Part shown: positions 25,228 to 34,444 of the stretch, one piece after another
How positions within the stretch are numbered: the first letter of the stretch is position 1
Layout of the letters: every line of letters begins with the position of its first letter
Origin: FEN-1139 sp038207155
GTDB lineage: Bacteria; Myxococcota_A; Polyangia; Polyangiales; Polyangiaceae
Length of the DNA: 64,000 nucleotides
Direction: 5' to 3'
NCBI GenBank assembly: GCA_038207155.1
Contig: JBBRAB010000011.1
Span: 1-64,000, forward strand
The notes under the pieces: generated by a model
The model's database searches: none
Seen by the model: the letters and a program-made list of their open reading frames with translations, nothing else
What the model was told of the DNA's origin: nothing
Program-made: the position numbers and the translations under genes

Positions 25228-25867
25228 CCGCCTTCACGCTCCGCTCCTGTCCCTTGCCCTGCTGTCGCTGGCCCTTGGCGCCTGCGACACGAGTCGCCGT
25301 GCGCCTACTGCAGGCGCGGGACCACTGGACTCCCCATCGCCCTCCAAGCAACCGACGGCTCTCGGCAAGGCGACCAGCGACGCGAACGTCCGCCTGCTCG
25401 ATGCGGCAACGCTCGCTGAGTTGCTCAAGCATCCGCCCACGCCGCGGGGCACCTTGGTCAATCTCTGGGCGAGCTGGTGTGGCCCCTGCAAAGAGGAGCT
25501 CCCAATGCTGGCGCGCGTTGCCAAGACGCGACTCCCGCAGGGTCTCGGAGTGCTGCTGCTCTCTGTGGATGAAGCCGGCGCGGAACCGCAGGTGCGCGAA
25601 CTCTTGTCGAGCCTCGGGGTACCTCCGCCCTATTACATGGCTGAGCGTCCCCTAAACGACATCAAGGACCTGCTTGCGCCCAGCTGGTCTGGCAACGTGC
25701 CGGTGACCTTGCTGTTCGATCAGACCGGCACGCGACGCCATTTCTTCAAGGCCGAGGTCTACGACAAGGAGCTCACTCCTATCGTCGAGCGCTTCCTCGC
25801 CGGACAGCCCATCCCGGCTGAATCGAACTTCGGCGTCGCGCCCGGGCGCATTGACGGCGCGCAATAG
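25220..25867 (+). CDS. Thioredoxin-like lipoprotein, TlpA type
   Basis: A 215-residue protein. The signal LSLALGACDTS has a lipobox (LGAC), then a linker to about residue 50. The thioredoxin fold has TLVNLWASWCGPCKEEL with active site CGPC, and NVPVTLLFDQTG with cis-Pro. TlpA/ResA-like proteins reduce disulfides of periplasmic substrates such as apocytochromes. It overlaps the monooxygenase gene by eight bases; a functional link is not obvious. It ends 78 bases from the convergent PhzF-like gene. Confidence 0.87.
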   Translation: MSNRLHAPLLSLALLSLALGACDTSRRAPTAGAGPLDSPSPSKQPTALGKATSDANVRLLDAATLAELLKHPPTPRGTLVNLWASWCGPCKEELPMLARVAKTRLPQGLGVLLLSVDEAGAEPQVRELLSSLGVPPPYYMAERPLNDIKDLLAPSWSGNVPVTLLFDQTGTRRHFFKAEVYDKELTPIVERFLAGQPIPAESNFGVAPGRIDGAQ

Positions 25868-25945
25868 ACCGCGAAAGCCCGGGTTCGATTGGACAGCGCT
25901 GCGGAACTTTTCGGCGTTGCGCGGGCATTGACCGCTCGACGCTGG

Positions 25946-26806
25946 CTAGACAGCGGCCTGCGGCGTGGGGATCAGGAGTTCCCCACGACCGAGCACCCGC
26001 ACCGCGCCCCCGACGGAAAGCTGCCAATTGTCTCCGTCCAGCTGCCCCTGCACGTGGAGCTCCGAGGGGCGCCCGAGCTCTGCTCCCTGGCTGATCGTCA
26101 GCGGATCGCCGGGCTTGAGCCGGCCGCGCCGATTCAGCTCCACAAACAGCGGGCCCGCAGCCGAACCCGTTGCCGGATCCTCGTTGATGCCCGCTCCTGG
26201 CACAAATACGCGCACCTGAGCCTCGCACCCGTCAGCCGCATAGGCGACGCACCCGAGCGGTCCAAGCGCCTTGAGGCGCTGAAAATCGGGGACGAGCGCC
26301 GTCAATTTCTGTCGCGAGCCGACGTCGACGAGCGTGTGACACACTCCCACCTCAAATCGCTCAAGTGCCGGTCCAGGTTCAAGCCCAAGGGCCTCGTAGA
26401 CCAAGCTCGACTGCTCGAGCGGCGTGAGCTTGGGCGCCGGCACCTGCATCCAGGCAAATGACGGATCCTGACCAGCGCGCTCGACATGCACGGCGATCAC
26501 CCCTTGCCCGGTCTCGATGTTGATGTAGTCGCTCTGCATCGGCGTCGCGAGCACGAAAGCCGCGCCGAGCACCGGGTGCCCCGCAAACGGGAGTTCGACC
26601 TCGGGCGTGAAGATTCGAAGGCGGGCATGACCCGCGCCCTCACGCGGTAGGACAAACGCGGTCTCGGACAGGTTCATCTCGCGAGCAATCGCCTGCATCG
26701 TCCGTTGGTCCAGACGCCGCGCGTCAGTGAACACGACCAGCGGATTGCCTTCGAGAGCGCGCTCCGTAAAGACGTCGCAGCGAATGTAGCGAAGCTTGAT
26801 TGGCAC
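25946..26806 (-). CDS. PhzF family isomerase-like protein
   Basis: A 286-residue protein from GTG 26806, which excludes upstream sequence belonging to the pgk terminator. The start KLRYIRCDVFTERALEGNPL, the catalytic Glu region MNLSETAFVL, PFAGHPVLGAAF and VFVPGAGINEDPATGSAAG are diagnostic for the PhzF fold (diaminopimelate-epimerase-like). PhzF itself isomerises DHHA in phenazine synthesis, but most family members are of unknown function; no phenazine genes are here. It is the only gene of its unit, ahead of a terminator on the upstream side. Confidence 0.88.
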   Translation of the reverse strand: MPIKLRYIRCDVFTERALEGNPLVVFTDARRLDQRTMQAIAREMNLSETAFVLPREGAGHARLRIFTPEVELPFAGHPVLGAAFVLATPMQSDYINIETGQGVIAVHVERAGQDPSFAWMQVPAPKLTPLEQSSLVYEALGLEPGPALERFEVGVCHTLVDVGSRQKLTALVPDFQRLKALGPLGCVAYAADGCEAQVRVFVPGAGINEDPATGSAAGPLFVELNRRGRLKPGDPLTISQGAELGRPSELHVQGQLDGDNWQLSVGGAVRVLGRGELLIPTPQAAV

Positions 26807-26854
26807 CGAAGAGCAGTAGACCAAGCCCGCGACCCGAGCAAGCCCGGACAAAAA

Positions 26855-26893
26855 CGCAGGGCCCCCCCTGGCGTAGGACGTCAGGGGGGCCAT
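26855..26893 (-). terminator. Intrinsic terminator of pgk
   Basis: On the minus strand GGCCCCCCTG pairs with CAGGGGGGGCC (one bulged base) around an 11-base loop, followed by CTGCGTTTTTG with a T5 run. It sits 25 bases after the pgk stop and is the clearest intrinsic terminator in the window. Confidence 0.85.
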
Positions 26894-26917
26894 GCGAGCG
26901 AGCGAGCGCAGCTTGGC

Positions 26918-28162
26918 TCAGGCGTCGCTCAAGGCAGCGATCCCGGGCAGCACCTTGCCCTCGAGCAGCTCAAGCGAGGCACCGCCACCGGTGGAACAGT
27001 GGGTGACCTTGTCGACAACGCCCGCCTTCTTGGCAGCCGTTGCAGTGTCTCCGCCGCCGATCACGGTGATGGCGCCACGCGCTGTGGCGGCAGCGATTGC
27101 AGCAGCCATCTCGTTGGTGCCCGTGGCAAAGGCGGCCATCTCGAACACGCCAGGCGGGCCATTCCAAATGATCGTCGCAGCACGACCGATCACCTCGGTA
27201 TAGACAGCACGGCTCTCGGGACCGGCATCGAGACCCATCCAACCATCCGGGATGCCCTCGGAGTCCTTGGCGGCACCGACGGTGGCGGCCGCATCAAATT
27301 TGTCAGCGGTCACGAAGTCCGTCGGGAGATGAATCTTGACGCCCTTATCGGCCGCCTTCTTCATCACGTCACCAACGATGGCAGCGCCTGCCTCATCATA
27401 CAGGCTGTTGCCGATCGCCATGTTCATGAGGACCTTCTTGAACGTGAACGCCATGCCGCCGCCAATGATGATCTCGTCGGCGCGATCGATCAGATTGTTA
27501 ATGAGCTGGATCTTGTCCGCCACCTTCGCTCCGCCGAGAATCGCCAAGAGCGGCCGCTTCGGGCTGTCCACCACGGCGGCAAAAGCATCAAGCTCCTTCT
27601 TCATCAGAAAGCCGGCGGCGCGCTGCGGCAAAGCGCAACCGACCATCGAGCTATGGGCGCGGTGCGCCGTACCGAAGGCATCGTTGACGTAGACGTCACC
27701 GAGCTTGGACAAGGACGCGCGGAACGCCTCGACGCTCTTCGGATCAGCCTTGGTGCTGGTGCCGTCGGCGTTCTTGACTTTGCCCTCTTCTTCGATGTGA
27801 AAGCGCAGGTTCTCAAGCAGAACGACCGTTCCGGGAGCGAGCTTGGCGCACGCGCTCTCCACTTCCGGACCAACGCAATTCGGAAGGAACGTGACGGGCT
27901 TGCCGAGCAGCTCCGCGAGCTTGTCCGCCACAGGCTTGAGGCTGAACTTGGGATTGGCCTGGCCATCGGGACGTCCGAGGTGGCTCATCAACACGACGCT
28001 CGCGCCCTTGTCGAGAGCGTACTGGATTGTCGGAATCGCTGCGACGATGCGGGCAGTGTTGGTGATAGCCCCCGTCTGCTTGTCTTGGGGAACGTTGAAG
28101 TCAACGCGCATGAGCACGCGCTTGCCCTGGAGGTCGACCTGGTCGATGGAGAGCTTCGGCAT
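26918..28162 (-). CDS. pgk: Phosphoglycerate kinase
   Basis: A 414-residue glycolytic kinase started at ATG 28162 (MPKLSIDQ). It transfers phosphate between 1,3-bisphosphoglycerate and ADP in the cytoplasm. Motifs: VLMRVDFNVP, LMSHLGRPDG, LLENLRFH, AFGTAHRAHSS, ILGGAKVADKI, IIGGGMAFTF, IWNGPPGVFE, VIGGGDTATA and HCSTGGGASLELLEG. Full length. No gap gene is next to it, so it is transcribed alone and ends at the intrinsic terminator. Faces a GGDEF gene across 264 bases. Confidence 0.96.
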   Translation of the reverse strand: MPKLSIDQVDLQGKRVLMRVDFNVPQDKQTGAITNTARIVAAIPTIQYALDKGASVVLMSHLGRPDGQANPKFSLKPVADKLAELLGKPVTFLPNCVGPEVESACAKLAPGTVVLLENLRFHIEEEGKVKNADGTSTKADPKSVEAFRASLSKLGDVYVNDAFGTAHRAHSSMVGCALPQRAAGFLMKKELDAFAAVVDSPKRPLLAILGGAKVADKIQLINNLIDRADEIIIGGGMAFTFKKVLMNMAIGNSLYDEAGAAIVGDVMKKAADKGVKIHLPTDFVTADKFDAAATVGAAKDSEGIPDGWMGLDAGPESRAVYTEVIGRAATIIWNGPPGVFEMAAFATGTNEMAAAIAAATARGAITVIGGGDTATAAKKAGVVDKVTHCSTGGGASLELLEGKVLPGIAALSDA

Positions 28163-28426
28163 CGGTGAATCCTTGTGAGTGTTCTCCCCCGCGAGCCGTT
28201 GGGCGGTGCAAGGGGAAGCGTTCAGACGCCGGTAGTAAAGCAAACGATTCTGCGGCGCGGCCAGGATTCCTGAGAAATGGACCATCGAGCGGTGATTTTT
28301 CTGCTCGCCAGCCCTTCGGAGCGCATCATCGAGCGCGATTTCACGCAGGTTTTGCGGCCATTGTACCAATGGGCCGCTGGGCCTCCTTAAGCCACTCGGG
28401 GCCAGCGCCGTTGCGGCGTTAGGCTC

Positions 28427-29533
28427 ATGTTCTGGAAAAAGGAAACTGAAAAGCCGGCCAGCCCTACGCCGCGAGTCACGTCAGTTGCCCCGGGGGACGA
28501 ACTCGATCGCGCGATCGACACGATCGGTGCCGTGCTGCGAGCCTTCGGCGAGTACTCGTTCGATACCGATCGCTCAACCGCTAAGGAACTGAAGGACGAA
28601 TGCTCAGCGCTGTTGCAGAGGTTCCTGCTCGGACGCTCGCGTCAGAACGACCCTGAAGACACTTCGCCGCGGCGCGACTGGGGCAGCCTTCATCGCTTCT
28701 TCGAGGCCGCCCGTAAGATCGAGCAGGCCTATGTCGTGACCGGCCTCGGTAACCTGCGCCAGGCCGTGCAGGAGTTTGCTCAGGCGCTCACCGCCGCCGT
28801 CAGCGAGGATCGTGAGTCCGATGCCAAGGTGGATGTCACGCTGACTCAGCTACTCGCGGCGGTCGCCGGCAATGACACCGAAGCGGTGCGGCGCACGGCA
28901 ACCGAGGTCGCCGACGCAGTGCGAACAGCGATGAGTCGCCGCCGGGAACGCGAGAGTGAGCAGCTGCTTCGTCTCGGAAAGCAGGTCAAAGTCCTGCGGG
29001 ATGAGCTGGACGCCGCGCGCACCAAGGCAACGCTTGACGCCCTGACGCAGCTCTTCAATCGCGCCTCCTTTGACGAAGAGATCGACAAAGTCGCCAAGCT
29101 CGGTCTGCTGCTCGGTTCGGAGCCCTGCCTGATCCTGCTTGATGTCGACCACTTCAAGCTGGTCAACGATCGCTTTGGTCACCCCGCCGGCGACGCGGTG
29201 CTCAAGGGTGTCGCAGACAATCTGGTGCGACATTTCCTGCGAAAAGAGGACTTCGTAGCGCGCTACGGAGGCGAGGAATTCGCGATCGTCGTGCGCGACA
29301 GCAATCTCGAAAAGGTCACCTCAAGGACGGAGCGCGCTCGCGCGGTGCTCGAGCAGGCCCAACTTGAGACTCCCGCGGGGCCAGTCAGCGTGACTTTCTC
29401 GGCCGGAGTGACGCCGCTGCACCCTGGCGAACCAGTGGCCGAGTGGATTTCTCGCGCCGACCGAGCGCTCTACGCAGCCAAACACGCTGGGCGCAATCGG
29501 GTCGAGGTTGCGCCGGCGCCGCAGGGCACCTAG
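28427..29533 (+). CDS. GGDEF diguanylate cyclase
   Basis: A 368-residue soluble protein that should make cyclic di-GMP. Residues about 25-190 are helical and unknown, ending in a coiled coil (ERESEQLLRLGKQVKVLRDEL, split here at 20 residues: RESEQLLRLG then KQVKVLRDEL). The GGDEF domain has DALTQLFNR, LLDVDHFKLVNDRFGH, and the active GGEEF at residues 281-285. The inhibitory RxxD site (RKED) precedes it by exactly five residues, so product inhibition is expected. No EAL domain. The stand-alone N-terminus could be the signal input or dimeriser. Confidence 0.92.
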   Translation: MFWKKETEKPASPTPRVTSVAPGDELDRAIDTIGAVLRAFGEYSFDTDRSTAKELKDECSALLQRFLLGRSRQNDPEDTSPRRDWGSLHRFFEAARKIEQAYVVTGLGNLRQAVQEFAQALTAAVSEDRESDAKVDVTLTQLLAAVAGNDTEAVRRTATEVADAVRTAMSRRRERESEQLLRLGKQVKVLRDELDAARTKATLDALTQLFNRASFDEEIDKVAKLGLLLGSEPCLILLDVDHFKLVNDRFGHPAGDAVLKGVADNLVRHFLRKEDFVARYGGEEFAIVVRDSNLEKVTSRTERARAVLEQAQLETPAGPVSVTFSAGVTPLHPGEPVAEWISRADRALYAAKHAGRNRVEVAPAPQGT

Positions 29534-29617
29534 CTCGCGCAGCTCCCGTCACTTGCGGCGGATTTGGGTCCGCGTCGGAGCCCGGCCAGCGGCAGTCGCC
29601 CCGCTGCGAGGCGTCCG

Positions 29618-30091
29618 CTAGAGATGCGCCTTGGTGCGTTCGGCAAAATCCCATCGCGCGGTCGGGCTCATGGCGTCGGCCACCTTGGTTAGAATCCGAC
29701 TCTCGTCAGCAACGTGCGCATGGTACGACGTGCTGAAGCCCTCGTAACCCGCAAGAATCTCAGCACGGCGATCGGCCCGCTTGGCGTCTCTCAGACTGCG
29801 CTCGAACACCGCGACCGCCTCACTGATCTGGTCGTGTCCCGAGTAAAGCATGTCAATCTCGGCTGCGAGCACGGGCATCATCTCGCGAAGAGTCGGAAAC
29901 GCGCTCTCCTCTTCGAAGCCGAAGTGCTGCATCAAGGCATCCCGCAACAACTCCGTCTGACGCAGCAGCTCGCCGATTAGCCCCATATCCGGTTCGGCAC
30001 GAGAGCCGACCATCGCAACGAGGCCGGCGACATGTTCAACGTGAGACGTCAGAACATCGTGGTCGTGTAGCAGAAGCCCGAGAGCGTCCAT
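29618..30091 (-). CDS. Hemerythrin-like HHE-domain protein
   Basis: A 157-residue four-helix protein. The metal-ligand pattern is visible as HDHDVL near the N-terminus, HFGFEEESAFP (His and Glu of helix 2), SGHDQI and YHAHVADESRIL. Hemerythrin-like proteins bind a di-iron centre and sense or carry O2 or protect against NO. It has no partner gene in an operon. It starts at ATG 30091, upstream of a 208-base gap. Confidence 0.85.
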   Translation of the reverse strand: MDALGLLLHDHDVLTSHVEHVAGLVAMVGSRAEPDMGLIGELLRQTELLRDALMQHFGFEEESAFPTLREMMPVLAAEIDMLYSGHDQISEAVAVFERSLRDAKRADRRAEILAGYEGFSTSYHAHVADESRILTKVADAMSPTARWDFAERTKAHL

Positions 30092-30299
30092 TGTTCGCTT
30101 CGTACCACGTTATGGTCCAAAATTTTGGGTTATTCGGCGGAATTCCCCTGGGGCCAAGCCCCCCACCGGAGGTCCCTAACGGGCTCTACGGACAAGCCTC
30201 GAAACACGTTAGACACAATGCACGCGAACGCGCGAAGACCCTGACAACGCTAGGCGGCAGAACGGTGACGAACCTGCGCCATTGTGCCGCGACACGCGG
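30092..30299. other. Gap between hemerythrin gene and lipoprotein gene
   Basis: It contains AT-rich sequence near 30110-30140 that could be the hemerythrin promoter and a short GGGGCC/GGCCC-like self-complementary stretch. I see no gene. Confidence 0.35.
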
Positions 30300-31001
30300 T
30301 TACCAGTTCGACAGCCAATACTCGCTATAGCGACCGTCTCCGGCTGCACCATCGGAGGCCTGAGTCGGAGCGACCAGCACCACACGACGCCCCGACTGGC
30401 GGATCAAGACCTCTTCGGTTGCGACGAAACGAATTGATGCGCCGTCGGTCGCGACCGTACCGAACGGTTTTTCCGGAACGAACGCCTCAGCGAAGGGCGC
30501 CGCCTGATTGCGCCTGGACGGTTGGTCCCCTCGCGCGAGCGTCGCGATGAGCTTTAGAGCGTGCTCGGCCACAGTCGCGGGAAACTCCCCGGTGCCAACC
30601 TTGAGTGCCAAGCGACCGAGACCGGCCTGACTCGTCGGAATCCGCTTCGTCCAGAACAGCCCCGCGCTTCGCTGTTCTGCGCCGTGCTTGATCGTGTACG
30701 TGTAGCCGACCCAACGTCCCTCACCGCCCGGCAAGGTTGGATTCCAGCGCGTCCCTTTGCTGAAATCCTCGAGCAGCCTGCAGGCCTGCTTGGTCGCATT
30801 CTTTCCGCAGCCAAGGCTCTTGATCGTCCCGGTAACGTCCGTATCGGCTGGCGCTGGGGGAGCGACTTCTGGTGGGGCCGGCGCGCTGACCACCGCCGAC
30901 GGAACCACCTGCGTCTTGCCCGTGGCTTTCTTGTCCGTACAAGCGCTCGAGCCAATGTGGACAGCCAAGAGGGCGACGTAAACGCCGGGTCGGGATAGCA
31001 T
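30300..31001 (-). CDS. Hypothetical lipoprotein
   Basis: A 233-residue protein from ATG 31001; the open frame reaches 31268 but that part crosses tRNA-Glu and is noncoding. The signal ends in lipobox SSAC (HIGSSACTDKK). A Pro/Ala linker, then a compact domain with Cys in LGCGKNATKQACR that may form a disulfide, GTRWNPTLPGGEG, YTYTIKHGAEQR and an end SEYWLSNW. No family recognised. It is transcribed toward the hemerythrin gene from a promoter near the tRNA. Confidence 0.75.
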   Translation of the reverse strand: MLSRPGVYVALLAVHIGSSACTDKKATGKTQVVPSAVVSAPAPPEVAPPAPADTDVTGTIKSLGCGKNATKQACRLLEDFSKGTRWNPTLPGGEGRWVGYTYTIKHGAEQRSAGLFWTKRIPTSQAGLGRLALKVGTGEFPATVAEHALKLIATLARGDQPSRRNQAAPFAEAFVPEKPFGTVATDGASIRFVATEEVLIRQSGRRVVLVAPTQASDGAAGDGRYSEYWLSNW

Positions 31002-31121
31002 GACGGCACTTTCGCCGAGTTCCCCGACGCTCGCAAGGCCCGCCAGCCCGACTCGACAAAGTCCTGTCACTTTGGCTTGCGCGGACCCCGATCGCAGACT
31101 AGCTTTCGCGCCGCTTAGCTG

Positions 31122-31196
31122 GTCCCTATCGTCTAGTCCGGCCCAGGACACGGCCCTTTCAAGGCTGTAACACGGGTTCGAATCCCGTTGGGGACG
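31122..31196 (+). tRNA. tRNA-Glu (anticodon TTC)
   Basis: The 75-base cloverleaf begins GTCCCTA and ends TGGGGACG. The acceptor stem pairs (A-T, T-G, C-G, C-G, C-G, T-A, G-C), the anticodon loop is CTTTCAA with anticodon TTC at 31158-31160, and the T arm has GGGTTCGAATCCC. The sequence is close to bacterial tRNA-Glu. CCA is not encoded (CTG follows). A strong hairpin follows seven bases later. Confidence 0.97.
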
Positions 31197-31202
31197 CTGT
31201 CG

Positions 31203-31233
31203 CTCGGGGGGCGGGTTGTACCCGCCCCCCGAG
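31203..31233 (+). terminator. Hairpin after tRNA-Glu
   Basis: Perfect 14-bp stem CTCGGGGGGCGGGT/ACCCGCCCCCCGAG with a three-base loop. It may end both the tRNA transcript and, from the other side, the GT-C gene at 31283. There is little U after it. Confidence 0.7.
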
Positions 31234-31282
31234 ACATTATCCCGACCAGTAGGCACCGTCCGCAGCACGGCGCGCGAGAAAC

Positions 31283-33094
31283 CTAGGGGCTGGCCACCGA
31301 CTCGCGCGATAGGGCGTCAACACGCCGCCGTGATTCCCGGGCCTCCGCCCCGCGGTATCCCCTAAGCAGCTCCAGCGTTATGGTCTGTTTCCAGGCACGC
31401 TTGGCCGCTTCTCGCTCACCTGCGAGCTCAAGAGCATGAGCGAGCTGCCAGCGCGCGCCGTAGTGCTCTGGAGCGAGCTTGAGGGCTTCCTCAAACCGAG
31501 GGATCCCTTCCTTCGGCAGGTGCTTGGCGTAGACCAGGTCGCAGCCCTCGGTGACCAGGGACTGAGCGCGCACGGCAACCTCCGACGCGAGAGCCGGCGG
31601 CTTGGTCCAGTCGAGGATCACATCACCCGTAGGGCACTCTACTCGCGCGCCTCGCTCGTGAATCGTGAACTCTCGCCCCGTCGGTCCGGTGAGCAGATAA
31701 GCGCTCGGCTGCGTCTGCCCAACGACGCAGTAGACCTGCCCGGGCTCAAGCACCCGCCACCAAGGCGATTGTCCCCAGTATCGCGCGGCCTCAGCGTAGC
31801 TGACTCGCTCGACTCGAAGATGCTGACGGTTCACGAAACCCATGTAACCCGCCAGCCCCAGAGCAACGGCAAGCAGACCGCTCATCAACCACGGACGACT
31901 TGCTGCGAAATGCCGCTCGAGCACCCCGAGGATAGCCGCCCAGGTTAGCGGAACAAACAGCAGATATCTCAGCTGGTGGGAATAGGGCAGCACCGCGCAG
32001 CCGACAAGAACCACGACCAAGGCTGCAAGCAGTCGCGCCGCCTTGGTCGTGCTGTACAGGACCAGCAGCCCCATCGCAGCAGTAAGATAGGTTAGGACCG
32101 CCGGCGCCCAAAACCCACCCGACCGAAAATCAAGGTCACCAGAGGCGCCCTGATCGATCGTCCAACGGGCGCGGTTAGCGTGGGAGCTCGGGTGTCCGAG
32201 CTCGAGCAAACTGCGGAAAAAGAGCTCAACTTGCGGTCGCCCCTCGAGCACGTGCGGACGGGTGTCACTCCAGCTCCAGCCCGAGCCGTGGGCAAAGACA
32301 TGAGTGAAGTAGGGCACCGGATAGGGCCAAAACGGGTTGCGATACAAGACCCAGTTTTTCAAATAGGGCAAAGCCGCTATCACGGCCGCAGCCGCGATTC
32401 CGACCAAGTATCGTCGCCGCGCCGGGCCAGCCAGCATGCCGTAGCGGACCAGTAGCAGTACGAATACCAGTGCGACCCAAGGCACGAGCACGAATTTTGA
32501 CCAACTCGCGAGCACCAGTCCGAGCAGGATCCAGCCGAGCAATCGACGCTCCTGCCAGCGCTCAAAGAGCAGCGCGACCGCGCAGCCTGACACCGCCATC
32601 GCGAGAAACACGGCCGCGAACAGGTCGTAGTAGGTCGTCGTGAGGTGGATCAGTACTAGCGGCGTCGTGAGAGCCACCAGGGCCACCGTCACGAAGCGCG
32701 CCCGGAGCACGCGATGGCAGAAATAGAGATACGCGAGAAACGCTAGACAATTGCGGATCCCGATGGCGTAAAGGCTTCCGGTGACCCGCCAAAGCAAACC
32801 GTGAACCACAAATGGTAGCGGTGGGAATCCCTGAAATACCCCTTCGATCTCGGGACGGCTGGTATACGGAATGCCAAGTCCACCGTACCGCGCGGCAAAC
32901 GGAATATGGTAGAGCCAGCTGTCCCACCAGGTGTCGAGCCGCAACACGGAACGCAGTCCAAGGACTAGCAGCAGGGCCACGACTGCAGCTCCGCTGAGCA
33001 TCACCAAAGCGCGGTGCACTCGTTGCGCGCCACTCGCGCTCAAGGTGTCGCTCGCCCTGGGAGGACCTGAGCCTGGCGCTGATCGGTGCGGCAT
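31283..33094 (-). CDS. Polytopic membrane protein, GT-C glycosyltransferase-like
   Basis: A 603-residue protein with about 10-12 membrane segments (for example MLSGAAVVALLLVLGL, LLGWILLGLVLASW, LVPWVALVFVLLLVRYG, LLAALVVVLVGCAVLP). The first luminal loop after helix 1 has LDTWWDSWLYHIPFA, in the place where GT-C enzymes of the ArnT/PMT type carry catalytic acidic residues. After the last helix a soluble C-terminal domain of about 150 residues includes a TPR-like end (PRFEEALKLAPEHYGARWQL). The family is an inference from layout. It would transfer sugar from a lipid-linked donor outside the inner membrane. Divergent from DUF1345. Confidence 0.72.
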   Translation of the reverse strand: MPHRSAPGSGPPRASDTLSASGAQRVHRALVMLSGAAVVALLLVLGLRSVLRLDTWWDSWLYHIPFAARYGGLGIPYTSRPEIEGVFQGFPPLPFVVHGLLWRVTGSLYAIGIRNCLAFLAYLYFCHRVLRARFVTVALVALTTPLVLIHLTTTYYDLFAAVFLAMAVSGCAVALLFERWQERRLLGWILLGLVLASWSKFVLVPWVALVFVLLLVRYGMLAGPARRRYLVGIAAAAVIAALPYLKNWVLYRNPFWPYPVPYFTHVFAHGSGWSWSDTRPHVLEGRPQVELFFRSLLELGHPSSHANRARWTIDQGASGDLDFRSGGFWAPAVLTYLTAAMGLLVLYSTTKAARLLAALVVVLVGCAVLPYSHQLRYLLFVPLTWAAILGVLERHFAASRPWLMSGLLAVALGLAGYMGFVNRQHLRVERVSYAEAARYWGQSPWWRVLEPGQVYCVVGQTQPSAYLLTGPTGREFTIHERGARVECPTGDVILDWTKPPALASEVAVRAQSLVTEGCDLVYAKHLPKEGIPRFEEALKLAPEHYGARWQLAHALELAGEREAAKRAWKQTITLELLRGYRGAEARESRRRVDALSRESVASP

Positions 33095-33265
33095 CTGGCT
33101 CGACTCTGTAGCCCAGGGAGGAGGTTCGCTTCAAGCCTCTTGGGCAGCTCGCCGCCAGCAGCTCCGACCAGAAACCGGCAGAAGGCCGTCAAAATCGCGC
33201 AAGATTCGCAAGGAACGCTCGACTCTGGCAGTCTCGCCGCTGCCTCCCGCCCTGAACCCACATCC

Positions 33266-33931
33266 ATGCCGCTGCATACCGTCAGAAAATGGATCCCCAC
33301 CGCTGCCGGCAAACGGCTAGCGCTCGCCCTGGTACTCGCAGTACTCACGCTCCCCCTCTCGCTCCAGCTGAGTCCGAGTGTTCGACTCCTGACTGCTTGG
33401 AACGTCGGCGCCTGGAGCCTGCTCGCCATGACCTGGGTCGTGATCGCGACGTCGAGCGCGATCGTTACTAGGCTCCGCTCGGCAGCTGAGGACCCTGGGC
33501 GACTGCTGGTTCACGTGATCGTGCTGTTGACTACAGTCCTCAGCCTGATTGCCTCGATGGCGTTACTGAGGGCTCGCACCAGCGTCGCCCTCGATCAGCG
33601 CATGTTTCATACCATTTTGTCGCTCGCGACCGTCGTTGGGGCATGGCTGCTCAATCACACCAGCTGGACGCTGCGCTACGCTCACCTTTACTACCGCGAA
33701 GACCACGAGGGCGTCGGAGGACTGCTATTTCCAGGAGATCTAGCGCCGGATGACCTGGATTTCGCGTATTTTTCTTTCACGATCGGGATCTGCATGCAGA
33801 CGTCCGACGTCGTGGTGACAAGTCCTCAGTTCAGACGCTCGGTGTTGTTGCACGCCCTGCAATCGTTCGCCTTCAACACCGCGATCATCGCGCTGCTCCT
33901 CAATGTCGTGTTCGGGCTTATCAGTGGCTAG
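33266..33931 (+). CDS. DUF1345-like membrane protein
   Basis: A 221-residue protein from ATG 33266, with about six membrane helices (LALALVLAVLTLPLSLQL, AWSLLAMTWVVIATSSAIV, HVIVLLTTVLSLIASMALL, LLNVVFGLIS). The conserved loop SWTLRYAHLYYRE (HTxFALRYAHLYY in DUF1345) and the later DLDFAYFSFTIGICMQTSDV match the DUF1345 family, whose function is unknown. An earlier in-frame Met at 33086 would extend into the divergent promoter. Confidence 0.85.
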   Translation: MPLHTVRKWIPTAAGKRLALALVLAVLTLPLSLQLSPSVRLLTAWNVGAWSLLAMTWVVIATSSAIVTRLRSAAEDPGRLLVHVIVLLTTVLSLIASMALLRARTSVALDQRMFHTILSLATVVGAWLLNHTSWTLRYAHLYYREDHEGVGGLLFPGDLAPDDLDFAYFSFTIGICMQTSDVVVTSPQFRRSVLLHALQSFAFNTAIIALLLNVVFGLISG

Positions 33932-33951
33932 CTACCGCGAAATCGTGGACG

Positions 33952-34443
33952 CTATTCCTTAGCTTTTTGCACGATCGGCCAGGCCTGGCGAGCGAACTCA
34001 ACCATCATCTCGGCTTCCTCTTGCGTGTAGTCGGTTTCCTTATTGCCGACACCGAGCACGCCCGCGATGTGGTCCCCCACCCATACCGGCACGTTCATGT
34101 GGCGCACCACGCGAACGTGTCCCTCGGGGTAACCCTTTTTCGTCGGCTTGACGAGGTTATGGTAGTCGTTGGTGATAACGGCGGCGCGTTCACGCACGGC
34201 ATCCCCCCAGAGCCCGGTGTCTTCGATCGGATAGACGATTGGCTTATCGATTACCGCGCATGCCCCCATGGCGCTCTTGGACCAGCCGAGCATCGTTAGT
34301 ACGTCTTCCGCGTCATTCATGACGGCGAAATACCCAAGCGTGCTCTGAAGCAGCCCGACGGTTTCCTCGACTAGCGAATCGATCACCGCCTGTCTCCGCC
34401 CCTTAACCTTGGCCAGCCTATCGAGTGATTCCTGAATATTCAT
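33952..34443 (-). CDS. GAF-domain protein
   Basis: A 163-residue single-domain protein from ATG 34443 with a very good ribosome site GGAGGAGAG seven bases ahead. The GAF fold has LVEETVGLLQSTLGYFAVM at the start, AVITNDY in the middle, then MNVPVWVGDHIAGVLGVGNKE and a last helix. It carries no output domain. It is the third gene of a unit with a soluble chemoreceptor and a Cys-rich mini-protein, so it may sense a small ligand for that system. There is one Cys (GACAVID) in a ligand-facing position, possibly redox or haem related, unproven. Confidence 0.83.
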   Translation of the reverse strand: MNIQESLDRLAKVKGRRQAVIDSLVEETVGLLQSTLGYFAVMNDAEDVLTMLGWSKSAMGACAVIDKPIVYPIEDTGLWGDAVRERAAVITNDYHNLVKPTKKGYPEGHVRVVRHMNVPVWVGDHIAGVLGVGNKETDYTQEEAEMMVEFARQAWPIVQKAKE

Positions 34444-34444
34444 C

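Noticed and set aside
26705..28168. 487-codon plus-strand frame antisense to pgk
   Set aside because: Pgk is complete and canonical on the minus strand; the plus frame has repeated His/Asp/Ala pattern without motif.
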